Assembly (NCBI RefSeq): GCF_007991495.1 | Contig: NZ_BJYL01000004.1 | Location: 62,001-126,000 of the forward strand | Reading direction: 5' to 3' | Length of the DNA stretch: 64,000 nucleotides | From: Sporosarcina luteola | GTDB lineage: Bacteria > Bacillota > Bacilli > Bacillales_A > Planococcaceae | Shown here: positions 8,363 to 20,237 of the stretch, one piece after another | Layout: each line of letters starts with the position of its first letter | How positions within the stretch are numbered: the first letter of the stretch is position 1 | The notes under the pieces: generated by a model | What the model saw: only the letters and a program-made list of their open reading frames with translations | Databases searched by the model: none | Told to the model about the DNA's origin: nothing | Translations under genes and position numbers: made by a program

Positions 8363-11300
8363 TTAAAAAAGTGAAAGTTGGTTTGAATCGGGCATCCCTT
8401 CAAGACACCCTAATGCATCCATATATTCAGTCACTGTTTTCGATACCCTTCCACGCTGCTGTAAATCTTCTTTTGAAAGGAAGATGCCGTCCTTACGAGC
8501 TTCGACAATGGTTCTCGCAACGTTCGTTCCTAATGATGGAATCGAGTCGAAAGGTGGTATCAATTGATTATCCTCAATAATAAATACAGATGCATCCGAT
8601 TTATACAAATCCGGTTTTGCGAATGAAAAGCCCCTCTCCCCCATTTCCAAAGCGATCTCAAGGACTGTTAACAAGTTCTTCTCTTTAGGGGATGCTTCCA
8701 GCCCTTTATCATTGATTTCCTTAATTTTCGCCCGCATTGAGGCCGTTCCCTTCGTCATCGTCATGAGGTCGTAGTCAGTCGCCCGTACAGTGAAATAAGC
8801 CGCGTAATACATAATCGGATGATGCACTTTAAAATAGGCGATCCTTAACGCCATTAAAACGTAAGCGGCAGCATGGGCTTTAGGGAACATATATTTAATT
8901 TTCTTACAGGAGTCAATATACCATGCGGGCACGTTATTCGCTTTCATCTCTTCTTCAAACTCAGGTGTCAATCCTTTTCCTTTACGGACCGATTCCATTA
9001 TTTTAAATGCGATGGAAGGCTCCAATCCTTGATAAATCAAATATACCATTATATCGTCACGACAACCGATTACATCAGACAATTGACAGATTTTATTTTG
9101 AATAAGCTCTTGTGCATTTCCGAGCCAAACATCAGTCCCGTGAGACAATCCAGAAATTTGAATTAGTTCAGAGAACGTCGATGGTTTCGTTTCCTCCAGC
9201 ATTTGCCTTACGAAACGCGTTCCAAATTCCGGAACTCCGAGTGTACCTGTCTTACAATCAATCTGTTCCTCCGTAACGCCCAAAGAAGAAGTTCCGCTGA
9301 AAAGCGCCATAACTCCTTCATCATCCGGAGGAATCGTTTTCGGATCAATGCCGGAGAGATCTTCAAGCATTTTAATCATCGTCGGATCATCATGACCAAG
9401 AATGTCAAGCTTCAATAAGTTATTGTCAATTGAATGGAAATCAAAATGCGTTGTCCGCCAGCTTGATGCTGTGTCATCAGCCGGGAATTGGATTGGTGAA
9501 AAGTCGAAAATCTCCATATTGTCGGGTACAACGATAATCCCGCCCGGATGTTGTCCGGTATTTCGTTTGACGCCTGTACAACCTTGCACTAACCGGTCGA
9601 TTTCCGCGCCCCGCAAATGCAAGTTATTATCATTCATATAGCCACGTACATATCCATATGCAGTTTTTTCGGCAACCGTCCCGATTGTCCCTGCGCGATA
9701 TACATAGTCTTCACCGAAGAGTTCTTTCGTATAATTATGCGCATTTGCTTGGTATTCCCCACTGAAATTCAAATCGATATCCGGAACTTTATCTCCATTG
9801 AACCCTAGGAATGTTTCAAAAGGTATGTCCTGTCCATCCTTTTTGAACATCGTGCCGCATGACGGACATGCCTTATCCGGCAAGTCGAATCCCGAACCGA
9901 CAGAGCCATCGTCGAAGAACTCGGACAGCTTGCATGAAGGACATACATAATGCGGCGGCATCGGATTCACTTCCGTAATCTCCATCATTGTCGCAACAAG
10001 CGAAGAACCGACAGAACCACGGGAACCGACGAGATACCCGTCATCCAATGATTTCTTAACAAGCTTATGCGAAATAAGGTAAATAACAGCAAACCCATTG
10101 TCAATAATCGATTTCAATTCTTTTTCAATCCGCGCCTCAATAATTTCAGGCAACTGTTCACCGTAAATATGGCGAGCCATCGAATAGGTCAATTCACGCA
10201 CCTCTTCGTCTGCCCCTTCAATTTCCGGGGTATACAAGTCATCCTTAATAACCTTTACGTCTCCGACCCGGTCTGCGATTGACTGTGGGTTATCGATGAC
10301 AATTTGTTCGGCTGTTTCTTTACCCAAGAAGGAAAAATGATCCAACATGTCATCCGTTGTTCTGAAATGCACTTCAGGTAAAGAATGTCGATTCATCGGA
10401 TTTGCGCCGCCTTGGGATCGCACTAACACTTGGCGGTACATCGCATCTGTTTCGTCTATATAGTGAACATTCCCAGTAGCACATACCGGCAACCCCGTTT
10501 TTTTCCCAAGCTTGATCATCTTTCGCATAATGTCTTCCAGATTCCATTCATCCCGGATAAGCTCCAACTCGATCAAATGTGAATAAACCGGTTTCGGATG
10601 CAATTCAAGGTAGTCGTAAAATCGTGCAATCTCCTCTACTTCATCCATCGACTTTTGCATTAGGCCTTCAAAGACTTCCCCTTTATCACACCCCGATCCA
10701 ACTAATAAACCTTGACGGTGTTTCATTAACAAGGAACGTGGAATCCTCGGCACCCGGTAGAAGTAATTCATATGGGAAATCGAAACGAGCTTAAAGAGAT
10801 TTTTCAATCCTTCATCATCCGTAGCGAGCAATGTACAATGGGATGGCCTTGACCGTTTATATGCATCCCCTTCACCGATATTTTTATTGAAGTCATCCAA
10901 GTATTCGATACCTTTTTCCGCAGCATCTTTCATGAGCCGAATGAAAAGATAAGCCGTCGCTTCTGTGTCGTAAATAGCGCGGTGATGTTGGGTCAACTCT
11001 ATATCGAATTTCTTTGCTAATGTATTTAGTCTGTGATTTCGCAGTTCCGGATATAAAAATCTTGATAGTTCAAGCGTATCGATTGTTGGATAGCTTGTGT
11101 CATGTAACCCGGCTCTTTTACTTGCTTCGTAAAAGAAGCCCATATCAAACGAAGCATTATGCGCGACAAGGATTGCATCTCCGATAAATTCTTTGAAATC
11201 CTTGATGACTTCCGATACTTCGGGTGCGTCTTTAACCATATCATCCGTTATACCAGTCAGTTCAGTCGTTGTAGAGGATAAAGGGTGGTGTGGATTGGCA

Positions 11301-12676
11301 AACCGTTCAAATCTTTCTTTGATTTCGCCGTTCACCACTTTCACTGCCGCCAATTCAATGATTGTGTCGTAAACAGCTGAAAGGCCTGTCGTCTCTACGT
11401 CAAATACTACGTATGTATCGTCTTCGAGCAAACGATGCTGTTCATCATAGACAATTGGGACTCCATCATCGACTAGATTCGCCTCAAGTCCAAACAGAAC
11501 TTTTATACCGTGTTTCTTGCCTGCAGAATATGCTTCCGGAAATGACTGAACGTTTGCATGATCGGTAATCGCAATCGCCGGATGGCCCCATTTTGCAGCT
11601 TGCGCGACTAGTGCAGAGGCGGAAGTTACAGCGTCCATCTGGCTCATATTTGTATGGGCATGCAATTCGATACGTTTTCGATTTTCCGGGGCTGTGTCTT
11701 TCCTTATGATCGGGGCAACTTCCATGATGTCTTGAGCCATCATAATAAGATCCCTGACGAACGTGTCGTTCTGAATGCTTCCCCTCGCACGAACCCAAGC
11801 ACCTTTTTTCAATGTTTTCATTAGCTCGGCATCTTCATTATCCCTAGAAAACATTTTAACGAGGATGGAATCGGTATAATCAGTCACCTTGATAGTTAAT
11901 AAAGATCGACCGCTACGCAATTCTCTTACGTCGGTATCAAATACGTATCCTTCGATTGTCACTCTTCTTTCTTCATCTTGTATCGTATGGATACCCAATA
12001 TCGCTTCATCCGGTTTAATCGGGGTACCTAATATGAATGGTCTATTCCCGGCATCCCCATTCTCTTTCTTCATAGCTTCCATTTTTTGAAGGCTAGCTAG
12101 CGCATTTTTCGCAAACGCTTCCTCTTCCGCCTCTTTCTGGGCAATAAAGGCTAACCGTTCCACTTCGTTATCTTCACTTTCTTCCATAATTGAAAATTCA
12201 ATAGCGATAGGCGGAAAACCAACGGATGCATACGTTTCTGCGATGAGACGGACGTATTTACTTTTTAACGTCTGCTGTTCAAAATCATTTGAACACGTCA
12301 ATGTCATTTTTTCGCCGACCATTTTAGGTTGCTGCCCAATAAGACGCTCGCGGATTGGAGGTGACATATCCCTCATCTCTTCAATGACATATGCCCAATA
12401 TCCGACGACCATGTCAGGGTTCCATGTATCAGCAGTCGTAGTAATTTGAAGGCGGACAGTGGCGATGGACTTAAAGGTTTCCATTAGCCTTTGATGGAAT
12501 AACTGAAATACTTGTACGGGCAATATCTTTTCGAGTCTTATATTAAATTGCCAAACTCTGGATTTGCGATGAATATCTACCCGTTCAAGAGTCCCCTGTT
12601 CGAAGTGGGCGATCGTTTGATCATCCGTCATTCCAACTTGCTGCAATAAGGTCAGCAATTTCACTTTGGCATCCAT
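8363..12676 (-). CDS. polC: DNA polymerase III alpha subunit, PolC type
   Basis: PolC is the main replicative polymerase of low-GC Gram-positive bacteria and has built-in 3'-5' proofreading. The 1437-residue product has an N-terminal domain, an OB-fold region, a PHP domain starting at [13 protein letters not shown] that is interrupted by the DnaQ-type exonuclease ([20 protein letters not shown], near residue 424), a zinc-binding CPSC...CPSC pair, and the polymerase core with the catalytic PDIDLNFSG motif. It ends normally with QLSLF, a probable clamp-binding motif. The length is standard for the family. It lies downstream of proS, as in B. subtilis. Confidence 0.98.
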   Translation of the reverse strand: MDAKVKLLTLLQQVGMTDDQTIAHFEQGTLERVDIHRKSRVWQFNIRLEKILPVQVFQLFHQRLMETFKSIATVRLQITTTADTWNPDMVVGYWAYVIEEMRDMSPPIRERLIGQQPKMVGEKMTLTCSNDFEQQTLKSKYVRLIAETYASVGFPPIAIEFSIMEESEDNEVERLAFIAQKEAEEEAFAKNALASLQKMEAMKKENGDAGNRPFILGTPIKPDEAILGIHTIQDEERRVTIEGYVFDTDVRELRSGRSLLTIKVTDYTDSILVKMFSRDNEDAELMKTLKKGAWVRARGSIQNDTFVRDLIMMAQDIMEVAPIIRKDTAPENRKRIELHAHTNMSQMDAVTSASALVAQAAKWGHPAIAITDHANVQSFPEAYSAGKKHGIKVLFGLEANLVDDGVPIVYDEQHRLLEDDTYVVFDVETTGLSAVYDTIIELAAVKVVNGEIKERFERFANPHHPLSSTTTELTGITDDMVKDAPEVSEVIKDFKEFIGDAILVAHNASFDMGFFYEASKRAGLHDTSYPTIDTLELSRFLYPELRNHRLNTLAKKFDIELTQHHRAIYDTEATAYLFIRLMKDAAEKGIEYLDDFNKNIGEGDAYKRSRPSHCTLLATDDEGLKNLFKLVSISHMNYFYRVPRIPRSLLMKHRQGLLVGSGCDKGEVFEGLMQKSMDEVEEIARFYDYLELHPKPVYSHLIELELIRDEWNLEDIMRKMIKLGKKTGLPVCATGNVHYIDETDAMYRQVLVRSQGGANPMNRHSLPEVHFRTTDDMLDHFSFLGKETAEQIVIDNPQSIADRVGDVKVIKDDLYTPEIEGADEEVRELTYSMARHIYGEQLPEIIEARIEKELKSIIDNGFAVIYLISHKLVKKSLDDGYLVGSRGSVGSSLVATMMEITEVNPMPPHYVCPSCKLSEFFDDGSVGSGFDLPDKACPSCGTMFKKDGQDIPFETFLGFNGDKVPDIDLNFSGEYQANAHNYTKELFGEDYVYRAGTIGTVAEKTAYGYVRGYMNDNNLHLRGAEIDRLVQGCTGVKRNTGQHPGGIIVVPDNMEIFDFSPIQFPADDTASSWRTTHFDFHSIDNNLLKLDILGHDDPTMIKMLEDLSGIDPKTIPPDDEGVMALFSGTSSLGVTEEQIDCKTGTLGVPEFGTRFVRQMLEETKPSTFSELIQISGLSHGTDVWLGNAQELIQNKICQLSDVIGCRDDIMVYLIYQGLEPSIAFKIMESVRKGKGLTPEFEEEMKANNVPAWYIDSCKKIKYMFPKAHAAAYVLMALRIAYFKVHHPIMYYAAYFTVRATDYDLMTMTKGTASMRAKIKEINDKGLEASPKEKNLLTVLEIALEMGERGFSFAKPDLYKSDASVFIIEDNQLIPPFDSIPSLGTNVARTIVEARKDGIFLSKEDLQQRGRVSKTVTEYMDALGCLEGMPDSNQLSLF

Positions 12677-12710
12677 TTTTATACCCCCTTGATTCAGAAA
12701 GTGAAAAGAA

Positions 12711-12735
12711 GGAAGCGTCGAATCATTCGACCTCC
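12711..12735 (-). other. Hairpin between proS and polC
   Basis: Minus strand: a GTCGAA-TGA-TTCGAC hairpin with partial outer pairing, followed by a pyrimidine-rich but not U-only stretch. It could be a weak terminator or an mRNA-stabilising structure after proS. The U tract is too poor to be sure. Confidence 0.4.
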
Positions 12736-12752
12736 CCCCTTACACGATACTT

Positions 12753-14453
12753 TTAACCGAAAAATGCTTGTAGTTTCTCGGTGATTTCTTCTTTTTGCCA
12801 TTCAACCGTTTCACCAGTCTCCCGGAATTTAACCTCAACAATTCCTTCCTGCGCTTTCTTACCGATCGTAATACGAATCGGCAATCCGATCAGGTCGGCA
12901 TCGGTGAATTTCACTCCCGCCCGTTCATCCCGGTCGTCGTGTAGTATGTCATAACGATAAGATTTCAATAGATGATAAAGCTCGTCCGAAAGTTTCGTTT
13001 GCACTTCATCCTTCATATTGACCGTAATAAGGTGTACATCAAATGGAGACAGTTCTTTCGGCCATTTCAATCCATTGGCGTCATTGTATTGATCGGCAAT
13101 TGCCGCTAGAATCCTAGAAACGCCTATGCCGTAACAACCCATTAAAAAAGGTTGTGAGACGCCATTCTCGTCAAGATACGTTGCTTTCATCGCTTCGCTG
13201 TACGTATTCCCCAACTTGAATATATGACCCAGTTCTATTCCTTTGGCAAAACGGATTGTTCCATTGCCGTCCGGAGATGGATCTCCTTCTTTGATGAATC
13301 TTATATCTAAAAACCGATCGATTGCAAAGTCACGCTCAGGATTGGCGTTTCTTAAATGAAACCCATCTTCGTTCGCTCCACAAACTCCATTCACCATTTC
13401 CTTGACGGCGTGATCCGCATACACCTTGAGGTCAAGCGGCAATTTGACGGGTCCGATAGAGCCGACTTTGCAAGAAAGCATCTCTTCGATTTCCGCTTCT
13501 GAAGCAAGGATAGCGTCAGGTGCATTCAAAGCGTTCTTCAATTTAATTTCATTGATATCATGATCTCCGCGTGATAGAACAACGATCAATTCATCATTGA
13601 CTTTAAAAATAAGCGTTTTGATCACCTTAGAAGGCTCAACGCCAAGGAAATCCGCAACGTCAGCTATTGTATGCTGATCGGGCGTTTCAACCTTCTCTAG
13701 TTCTTTTAGTGCCTCTGTTGGTTTTACATAATCAGTGTTCACTTCTGCCATTTCAATATTCGCAGCGTATTGAGATGAATCACTATATGCAATCGTATCT
13801 TCTCCGATTTCGGATAAAGCCATGAATTCATGGGTGCCCTTTCCGCCAATCGTTCCGCCATCCGCAATGACTGCACGAAAATTCAAACCTAGTCTTGAAA
13901 AGATATTCGAGTATGCTTGCTTCATTTCACTATACTTCTCTTCAAGACTTTCTTCTGTTGAATGAAACGAATACGCATCCTTCATGATGAATTCCCTGCC
14001 GCGGAGCAATCCGTAGCGAGGTCTTTTTTCGTCCCTGAACTTTGTTTGAATTTGGAATAAGGTTAATGGCAACTTCTTATAGGATTTCACTTCATCACGA
14101 ACGAGGGAAGTGATCACTTCCTCATGGGTCGGTCCCAATGCCATTTGTCGATAATGACGATCTTTTATACGGAACAGTTCGGGGCCGTATGCATGCCACC
14201 TACCAGTTTCTTCCCAAAGCTCGGATTGTTGCAATGTCGGCAATAGAACTTCAACCGCATCAATCGATTCCATTTCTTCACGAATGATATTCTCGATTTT
14301 CCTTAACACTTTTTTGGATAACGGCAGAAATGAATAGACGCCGCTCATATGTTGACGGATGTAGCCCGCTCTTAAAAGCAATTGATGAGAGGCGATATCT
14401 GCATCCGTCGGAATTTCACGCATTGTCGGGATAAAAGTCCGAGATTGTTTCAT
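12753..14453 (-). CDS. proS: Prolyl-tRNA synthetase
   Basis: ProRS charges tRNA-Pro. The 566-residue product is the bacterial type with an inserted editing domain. Visible class II elements are [20 protein letters not shown], the motif 2 region [21 protein letters not shown] (the family block FRDE...R.GLLRGREF), and motif 3 [15 protein letters not shown]. The editing domain spans about residues 230-400, including a VIKTL and YADHAVKEM region. The C-terminal anticodon-binding domain contains [19 protein letters not shown]. It is 33 bases downstream of rseP, and no T-box leader is visible. Confidence 0.97.
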   Translation of the reverse strand: MKQSRTFIPTMREIPTDADIASHQLLLRAGYIRQHMSGVYSFLPLSKKVLRKIENIIREEMESIDAVEVLLPTLQQSELWEETGRWHAYGPELFRIKDRHYRQMALGPTHEEVITSLVRDEVKSYKKLPLTLFQIQTKFRDEKRPRYGLLRGREFIMKDAYSFHSTEESLEEKYSEMKQAYSNIFSRLGLNFRAVIADGGTIGGKGTHEFMALSEIGEDTIAYSDSSQYAANIEMAEVNTDYVKPTEALKELEKVETPDQHTIADVADFLGVEPSKVIKTLIFKVNDELIVVLSRGDHDINEIKLKNALNAPDAILASEAEIEEMLSCKVGSIGPVKLPLDLKVYADHAVKEMVNGVCGANEDGFHLRNANPERDFAIDRFLDIRFIKEGDPSPDGNGTIRFAKGIELGHIFKLGNTYSEAMKATYLDENGVSQPFLMGCYGIGVSRILAAIADQYNDANGLKWPKELSPFDVHLITVNMKDEVQTKLSDELYHLLKSYRYDILHDDRDERAGVKFTDADLIGLPIRITIGKKAQEGIVEVKFRETGETVEWQKEEITEKLQAFFG

Positions 14454-14486
14454 GAAGATTTCACCTCGATTTCTTGAATATCGTTT

Positions 14487-15746
14487 CTAGAAAAAGAATC
14501 TTTGGATATCATTCCAGGTCACTACGAGCATAAGGACCATTAATAACATGATGCCGACAAAATGAACCATGCCTTCTTTCTGTTTATCAACCGGCTTTCC
14601 GCGTACCCCTTCGAATAGGAAGAAGAGCAGTCTTCCACCGTCAAGAGCAGGCAAAGGAAGAAGGTTCATGATTCCGAGATTAATGCTCAGGACCGCTGCC
14701 CAGTTCATAAGCGTAAATATACCATGCTGTGCCATATCTCCTGTCGCTTTGTAGATGCCGACAGGTCCGCTCAATGCATCAATTGAAAACTTTCCGGTAA
14801 CGAGCATTCCAAGCAGTTCAAAAATCCGACTAATCCAAGAGACAGTCTCCGTAGCTCCATATTTCAACGCTTTAAGTGGACTTTTTTCAAATTCAGGTTT
14901 ATATTTGACCCCGATCTGCCCGAATTTCTGACCGGAATCTTCCACAACAGAAGGAATCATCGTCATCGTAACAAGTTCTCCTGCCCTTTCCGCTTTCACC
15001 TGGACATTCTCACCTGGTTTCTGCTGGATGATTTCAGTGAACTCTGTCCATTTGTCAACAGGCGTGCCGTCAACTTCTTTAATATAGTCGCCGGCTTCCA
15101 TTCCCGCTGCATATGCCGGACTATCAGTAACGACCTCATCGATGATCGGTTCATTTTTCGGGACTCCGTTAATAAGCCCGAGTGCTAGGAATATGAAAAA
15201 AGCCAAAATAAAATTGAATAAAGGACCGGCAAAAATCGCCAGTGCCCTACTTCCAAGCGGCTTCGAATCGAATTGACGATCATAAGGCGCAATTAAAGTC
15301 TCTTGGCCTTTTTCATAAATGATCGCATTTCGAGACACATTATATTTCATGAGATTTCCGTCTTCATCATAACCTTCAATATACAATGCCTTGCTTAAAT
15401 CTGCAGATTCTGTCTCTAGAAACAGGACATTTGGATTCGAAACTTCACGGTTCAAATACATTTTTTCTACTTCATCAGCATCATTTAGAACGATACCAAC
15501 CCGAAAGCCAGGTTGTAATTCAACGGTATCGAAATCCTCGCCAGCCATTCTGACATAGCCGCCGAGCGGAAGGATTCGGATTGTGTAAAGCGTCTCCTTT
15601 TTACGAAGTGCTAGTATTTTCGGTCCCATGCCAATTGCAAATTCACGAACCATGATTCCTGCTTTTTTTGCAAAAAGGAAATGGCCTAATTCATGAAAAA
15701 AGACAAGAGATCCGAATACGATAATAAACGCAATAACGGTTTCCAT
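14487..15746 (-). CDS. rseP: Site-2 intramembrane zinc metalloprotease (RseP/RasP family)
   Basis: This membrane protease cleaves transmembrane substrates such as anti-sigma factors and remnant signal peptides; the B. subtilis homologue is RasP (YluC). The 419-residue product has the zinc-binding FHELGHFLFAKKAG motif near the N terminus in the first membrane segment, a PDZ domain around VVTDSPAYAAGMEAGDYIKEVDG, and the second metal-ligand motif in NLLPLPALDGGRLLFF. Hydrophobic segments flank these motifs. It sits between dxr and proS, the normal context. Confidence 0.96.
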   Translation of the reverse strand: METVIAFIIVFGSLVFFHELGHFLFAKKAGIMVREFAIGMGPKILALRKKETLYTIRILPLGGYVRMAGEDFDTVELQPGFRVGIVLNDADEVEKMYLNREVSNPNVLFLETESADLSKALYIEGYDEDGNLMKYNVSRNAIIYEKGQETLIAPYDRQFDSKPLGSRALAIFAGPLFNFILAFFIFLALGLINGVPKNEPIIDEVVTDSPAYAAGMEAGDYIKEVDGTPVDKWTEFTEIIQQKPGENVQVKAERAGELVTMTMIPSVVEDSGQKFGQIGVKYKPEFEKSPLKALKYGATETVSWISRIFELLGMLVTGKFSIDALSGPVGIYKATGDMAQHGIFTLMNWAAVLSINLGIMNLLPLPALDGGRLLFFLFEGVRGKPVDKQKEGMVHFVGIMLLMVLMLVVTWNDIQRFFF

Positions 15747-15791
15747 AAAAAACCACCTTAACTGGCCAATCCGGCCGATTTATGAACTCAT

Positions 15792-16940
15792 TCATTTCAC
15801 TTTATCATACACCATTTTACGCGTATGTGAATCGATTGCCAATATCGTTTCCAAATCGGGGGATTGAACCGTCACATGCTGATCCATCATCCGCTCTACA
15901 ATATCCTCGATTTGCAGAAAAGGAATTTCACCTTTCATGAAAAGTTCTACAGCGACTTCATTTGCCGCATTCATGACAGTTGGCATTGTTCCGCCTTCTC
16001 TTCCCGCGGCGTATGCAAGCGCAAGCGCTTTATATCGTTCCATATCCATTTTGTCAAAATGCAACGTGCCAATTTCTTCAAGCCGTAACGGTTTTGCATT
16101 TTGCATTGGAATCCGATCGGGATATGTCATTGCATATTGGATCGGTACCCGCATATCGGGAGAGCCAAGCTGTGCCATCATACTTGTGTCTTCGAATTCG
16201 ACAATCGAATGGATGATGCTTTCTTTATGAAGGAGGCAATCGATTTTGTCATATGGCATGCCGAATAGATGATGGGCTTCAATCACTTCCAACCCTTTAT
16301 TCATCATAGTCGCTGAATCGATTGTCAATTTATTGCCCATTGACCAATTGGGATGCGCCAATGCCTGTTGGACTGTCACGTTTTCCAACTGACTTCTGGA
16401 CAACTCTCTGAAGCTGCCTCCTGAAGCAGTCAGGATTAATCGTGAAACGCGTTTCGGATTTTCACCATTCATCGATTGGAATAAAGCCGAATGCTCACTA
16501 TCGACCGGTAAAAGGGCTACGTTCTTCTTTTTCGCCTCGCTCATAACGATGTCGCCAGCGGCAACTAATGTTTCTTTGTTCGCGATAGCGATCGTTATGC
16601 CTTCACGAATTGCATGTATCGTCGGTTCTAGTCCGATGCTGCCGATAACCGCATTTACTAGCATGTCCGCCCCTGCATGAGCGGCAACTAGGATGAGGCC
16701 TTCCGTTCCATAGACAAAACGCGTCTTTGGAAATTCAGCTTGCAATGACGATGCATCTTCCTTTCGCATGACGGAGACGATTTCAGGTTGAAATTCAGCA
16801 GTGATTTCCTTCACTTTAGTAATATTCATTCCAGCTGAAAAAGATACGAGATTAAACTTATCACGATTTGATTGTATAATATCAAGAGTCTGTGTGCCAA
16901 TAGAGCCTGTAGCACCTAGCAGACTAATTTTTTTCATCAT
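15792..16940 (-). CDS. dxr: 1-deoxy-D-xylulose 5-phosphate reductoisomerase
   Basis: Dxr converts DXP to MEP, the committed step of non-mevalonate isoprenoid synthesis, using NADPH. The 382-residue product starts [22 protein letters not shown], a dinucleotide-binding fold. It has the [11 protein letters not shown] and [13 protein letters not shown] metal and substrate motifs, the [11 protein letters not shown] loop, and the [21 protein letters not shown] signature. Products feed uppS two genes downstream, so the cluster joins isoprenoid supply to cell-wall carrier lipid. Confidence 0.97.
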   Translation of the reverse strand: MMKKISLLGATGSIGTQTLDIIQSNRDKFNLVSFSAGMNITKVKEITAEFQPEIVSVMRKEDASSLQAEFPKTRFVYGTEGLILVAAHAGADMLVNAVIGSIGLEPTIHAIREGITIAIANKETLVAAGDIVMSEAKKKNVALLPVDSEHSALFQSMNGENPKRVSRLILTASGGSFRELSRSQLENVTVQQALAHPNWSMGNKLTIDSATMMNKGLEVIEAHHLFGMPYDKIDCLLHKESIIHSIVEFEDTSMMAQLGSPDMRVPIQYAMTYPDRIPMQNAKPLRLEEIGTLHFDKMDMERYKALALAYAAGREGGTMPTVMNAANEVAVELFMKGEIPFLQIEDIVERMMDQHVTVQSPDLETILAIDSHTRKMVYDKVK

Positions 16941-16959
16941 TGTGAGAACTTCCTTTCCA

Positions 16960-17754
16960 TTAACCGACTAAATGTAAAAAATGAATGAGCGGTAACACGA
17001 AAAGGAGACTATCAAATCGATCAAGTATTCCTCCATGTCCCGGTAAAAGATTTCCCGAATCTTTCACTCCAAAATGCCTCTTCAATGCAGACTCCACCAA
17101 ATCTCCCAACTGCCCAATGACCGAAGCGATCATTGTAACGATGACCAACATCATGTAAGAAGGGGCAATCGGATAAAAATATTGGAAGACACATGCCAAG
17201 ATGACGGCTAGGATAATCCCGCCGACAAATCCCTCGATCGTCTTATTCGGCGATATTTCCGGCCAGAGTTTTCGTTTCCCAAACTTCCTGCCTGTAAAAT
17301 ATGCACCTGAGTCCGTTGTCCAAATGACGAGCAATGCATAAAATACATATTCAAAACCATAAAAACGCGTTTCAATCAAATAATAAAACCCGATTCCAAC
17401 GTATAACGATCCGAACGCAGTAAACGCAGCCTGATCAAAAGTGAAGCGGTTTTTTGATATGACCGTAAAAATCAATAAAATAAGTATAAATGCGAATATC
17501 ATTTCGATTTTCGAATAACCGATTAGTTCCTGTACCTCATTTGCCCACTTGGAAGGCATTAACATAATCGCGAGCGTCATCCATGTAAGAATGCCTTCGA
17601 ATGAAAATATACGGATATTTTTCATGCGTAGCAATTCATACAAGCCAATGGTAGCGATAGCATAAACGGCGATTGTGAATGGTAAACCACCTATGATGAC
17701 AAGTGGAAAAAAAATCACCAATGCGACGATTGCTGTAATTATCCTCTGTTTCAA
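16960..17754 (-). CDS. cdsA: Phosphatidate cytidylyltransferase (CDP-diglyceride synthase)
   Basis: CdsA makes CDP-diacylglycerol, the precursor of all major phospholipids, in the cytoplasmic membrane. The 264-residue product is highly hydrophobic with about seven membrane segments. It carries the family signature near the C terminus: [20 protein letters not shown] followed by [17 protein letters not shown]. The start overlaps the uppS stop by 4 bases (ATGA), indicating translational coupling. Confidence 0.97.
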   Translation of the reverse strand: MKQRIITAIVALVIFFPLVIIGGLPFTIAVYAIATIGLYELLRMKNIRIFSFEGILTWMTLAIMLMPSKWANEVQELIGYSKIEMIFAFILILLIFTVISKNRFTFDQAAFTAFGSLYVGIGFYYLIETRFYGFEYVFYALLVIWTTDSGAYFTGRKFGKRKLWPEISPNKTIEGFVGGIILAVILACVFQYFYPIAPSYMMLVIVTMIASVIGQLGDLVESALKRHFGVKDSGNLLPGHGGILDRFDSLLFVLPLIHFLHLVG

Positions 17755-18545
17755 ACTTCTTTATCTCCTTCCACACTTCCAAACCTACGATTGCGCATTT
17801 GGAATTCTTCAATAGCATTTAACATACATGACTCATCGAAGTCTGGCCAAAGGACATCTGTAAATGAAAATTCCGAATAGGCTAATTGCCATAGCATGAA
17901 ATTCGATAATCTTACTTCACCACTTGTGCGGATCAGTAAATCCGGTTCCGGCAAGTGAGATGTCATTAAGTGTGCATTAATCATCGACTCATCGATGTCA
18001 TCGATAGATATTTGATTTGTTACTGCCTTTTGAACAATTTCTTTGACCGTCTCTACTATTTCCAGACGGCTGCCATAATTCATTGCAAAATTCAAAACAA
18101 GGCCATCATTCATTGATGTGGCTTTTACAGCTTTCAAGATGGATTCTTTCGTATGAGGTGGGAGTGCATCATAATTACCGATCATTTCTACCTTAACGTT
18201 TTGCTCGATTAATTCTGGCAAATAGGTTGTCAGAAACTCCCCTGGCAATTTCATGAGAAAATCGATTTCCATTTTAGGGCGTTTCCAGTTTTCTGTTGAA
18301 AACGCATAGAGCGTTAAGACCTTGATGCCAATATCATTTGCAACCCGGGTAATTTTACGAACAGTTTTCATTCCTTCATGATGACCAGCAATCCGTGGTA
18401 AACTGCGTTGCCTTGCCCATCTGCCGTTTCCATCCATTATGATGGCGACGTGTGAAGGTATTGCCCTACTTTTGACATTCGTAAGCCTGTTGGAAAGTGA
18501 CGATTCGGTCTCTACATTTTTTTTCCGCAACAGTTTATCTAGCAT
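17751..18545 (-). CDS. uppS: Undecaprenyl diphosphate synthase (isoprenyl transferase)
   Basis: UppS builds C55 undecaprenyl diphosphate, the lipid carrier for peptidoglycan and wall polymers. From the ATG at 18545 (MLDKLLRKKNVETES, behind GGAGGAAACGAA) the product has 264 residues. Key motifs are HVAIIMDGNGRWA with the catalytic Asp, AFSTENWKRP, and the C-terminal LLIRTSGEVRLSNFMLWQLAYSE with the substrate-binding Arg residues. A longer frame to 18581 lacks a ribosome binding site. A separate promoter is likely, since frr ends in a terminator. Confidence 0.96.
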   Translation of the reverse strand: MLDKLLRKKNVETESSLSNRLTNVKSRAIPSHVAIIMDGNGRWARQRSLPRIAGHHEGMKTVRKITRVANDIGIKVLTLYAFSTENWKRPKMEIDFLMKLPGEFLTTYLPELIEQNVKVEMIGNYDALPPHTKESILKAVKATSMNDGLVLNFAMNYGSRLEIVETVKEIVQKAVTNQISIDDIDESMINAHLMTSHLPEPDLLIRTSGEVRLSNFMLWQLAYSEFSFTDVLWPDFDESCMLNAIEEFQMRNRRFGSVEGDKEV

Positions 18546-18588
18546 TTCGTTTCCTCCACTCGCCTGAATTTGAGCAAGCACTTAGTCT

Positions 18589-18617
18589 ATCGTATCAAAT
18601 CGGCCGATAAATTTCAT
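18589..18617 (-). promoter_or_regulatory. Possible sigma-A promoter for uppS
   Basis: Minus strand: ATGAAA, 17-bp spacer, TACGAT preceded by TGA (extended -10). The -35 matches only four of six positions. The predicted leader is about 37 nt. Confidence 0.5.
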
Positions 18618-18639
18618 TTAAAACAGTTAAATAATACTT

Positions 18640-18772
18640 CAAAGTTGTTTTCCGTTCCAGGCGGACGCTTTCCGCGGGCATGGCTTCAGCCTCCTCACTT
18701 CGCTTCGCTACGTTCCGGGGTCTTCAGCTCATGCTATTCCCGCAGGAGTCGCCGCCTTCCACTTCAAACAAG
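18640..18772. repeat. Palindromic dispersed-repeat-like element between frr and uppS
   Basis: The 343-base non-coding gap between uppS and frr contains a GC-richer block of about 130 bases bounded by imperfect inverted ends (CTTCAAAGTTG near 18640 and CACTTCAAACAAGG near 18770). Inside, GGCGGACGC near the left faces GTCGCCGCC near the right, and CCGCGGG faces CCCGCAGG; the centre contains CACTTCGCTTCGCTACG. It codes for no convincing protein. Similar elements recur in Bacillales intergenic regions as I recall, often mis-annotated as short genes. Only one copy is in this window, so repetition cannot be shown here. The rest of the gap holds the uppS promoter and the frr terminator. Confidence 0.7.
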
Positions 18773-18870
18773 GAAATCACAAGGTATAAATCATTTGTTC
18801 ATTCAATTATTGATATTGTTCTAGCCTATGTTTGCTTTGTAAAATAAATTATGATTAGATAATAGCGGTC

Positions 18871-18902
18871 AGAAAAAAAGACGTCCTGATTGTAGGACGT
18901 CC
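18871..18902 (-). terminator. Intrinsic terminator after frr
   Basis: Minus strand: perfect 8-bp stem GACGTCCT/AGGACGTC with a 6-nt loop followed by seven T residues, 24 bases after the frr stop. Confidence 0.93.
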
Positions 18903-18924
18903 CAACATATAGAAAGTTCTTCGA

Positions 18925-19482
18925 TCAGATTTCCATGATTTCGTTTTCTTTTTCTTTGGCAATTCCGTCGATTTTTTCAATGTATGAATCAGTCAGTTTT
19001 TGGATTTCTTCACCTTCGCGACGCAGTTCGTCTTCAGTGATTTCTCCATTCTTTTCGAGCTTCTTCAACTCTTCGTTTCCGTCTCTGCGAACATTGCGGA
19101 TTGCGATTTTGGAGTCTTCTGCTTCTTTTTTCACTTCTTTTACTAGTTCCTTCCGTCGTTCTTCGGTTAACGCAGGAACCGCCAAACGGATGACATTCCC
19201 GTCATTGGATGGAGTGATTCCGATATCGGATTTCAATATCGCCTTTTCAATATCACCCAAAGTCGTTTTGTCATAAGGTTGTATGACCATCAGTCTTGCC
19301 TCTGGTACAGAAACACCTGCCATTTGGTTCAATGGTGTCGGGGCTCCGTAGTAAAGAACTGAAATCCTATCAAGCAATGAAGCATTTGCACGTCCTGCAC
19401 GGATAGAAGCAAGTTGTCTTGTGAACGCTCCAACTGCCTTTTCCATTTTGTCCTTCGTTTGATCCATTATCGCTTTCGGCAT
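18925..19482 (-). CDS. frr: Ribosome recycling factor
   Basis: RRF, with EF-G, splits the post-termination ribosome. The 185-residue product is of standard length, begins [20 protein letters not shown] and has the conserved [20 protein letters not shown] block and the C-terminal [22 protein letters not shown] helix. The gene is immediately adjacent to pyrH (no intergenic base) and ends at a terminator, so pyrH-frr form a pair. Confidence 0.97.
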   Translation of the reverse strand: MPKAIMDQTKDKMEKAVGAFTRQLASIRAGRANASLLDRISVLYYGAPTPLNQMAGVSVPEARLMVIQPYDKTTLGDIEKAILKSDIGITPSNDGNVIRLAVPALTEERRKELVKEVKKEAEDSKIAIRNVRRDGNEELKKLEKNGEITEDELRREGEEIQKLTDSYIEKIDGIAKEKENEIMEI

Positions 19483-20208
19483 TTACCCATTCCTCCTAAC
19501 AACCGTACCGATAGATTCACCAAGTACAGCTTTTTTAATATTTCCATTATCCATAATCGAGAATACTACGAGAGGGATATCATTGTCCATACATAGGGTT
19601 GAAGCAGTTGAATCCATAACCTCAAGACCTTGGCTAATTACTTCTAAATAAGTCAAGTCCGTGTATTTCACTGCATTTTTATCTTTCATAGGATCAGCAG
19701 AATAGACGCCATCGACATTGTTTTTCGCCATCAGAATGACATCGGCTTCGATTTCAGCCGCCCTTAGTGCCGCAGTAGTGTCCGTTGAGAAATAAGGATT
19801 TCCTGTTCCAGCGGCAAAGATGACGACACGTTTCTTTTCAAGGTGACGAATTGCTTTTCTCCGTATGTACGGTTCAGCCACTTGGCGCATTTCAATAGAT
19901 GATGATACACGTGTTTCAACGCCTAACTTTTCTAGAGCGTCTTGTAGAGCCAATGAATTCATAACCGTGGCGAGCATGCCCATATAATCAGCTGTAGTGC
20001 GGTCCATTCCCATCTCACTGCCGATTTTCCCACGCCATATATTTCCTCCACCGACTACGACTGCCACTTCTACTCCAAGGTCAGTAACATCTTTAACTTG
20101 TGCTGCGACTGTTTTGATGATTTCAGGTGATAATCCGAATCCCTTTTCACCTGCAAGTGCCTCACCGCTAAGTTTCAAGACAATTCTTTTGTATTTTGGG
20201 ACGCTCAT
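19483..20208 (-). CDS. pyrH: UMP kinase
   Basis: PyrH phosphorylates UMP to UDP in pyrimidine nucleotide synthesis; the bacterial enzyme is hexameric and belongs to the amino acid kinase fold. The 241-residue product starts [20 protein letters not shown] and has [13 protein letters not shown], the [20 protein letters not shown] nucleotide-site block, and the final [13 protein letters not shown] region. A terminator-like hairpin lies upstream, between tsf and this gene. Confidence 0.97.
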   Translation of the reverse strand: MSVPKYKRIVLKLSGEALAGEKGFGLSPEIIKTVAAQVKDVTDLGVEVAVVVGGGNIWRGKIGSEMGMDRTTADYMGMLATVMNSLALQDALEKLGVETRVSSSIEMRQVAEPYIRRKAIRHLEKKRVVIFAAGTGNPYFSTDTTAALRAAEIEADVILMAKNNVDGVYSADPMKDKNAVKYTDLTYLEVISQGLEVMDSTASTLCMDNDIPLVVFSIMDNGNIKKAVLGESIGTVVRRNG

Positions 20209-20237
20209 ATGTACCCTCCGTCTACGTAATTTTCTCG

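Noticed and set aside
8185-8403. 72-codon frame across the rimP leader
   Set aside because: It covers the polC end, promoter and hairpin and has no Shine-Dalgarno or homology.
14454-14486. T-box riboswitch before proS
   Set aside because: The gap of 33 bases is too short and holds no T-box motif.
18640-18824. Short plus-strand protein gene (84 codons) through the palindromic element
   Set aside because: Composition follows the repeat, there is no ribosome binding site, and it crosses into AT-rich non-coding sequence.
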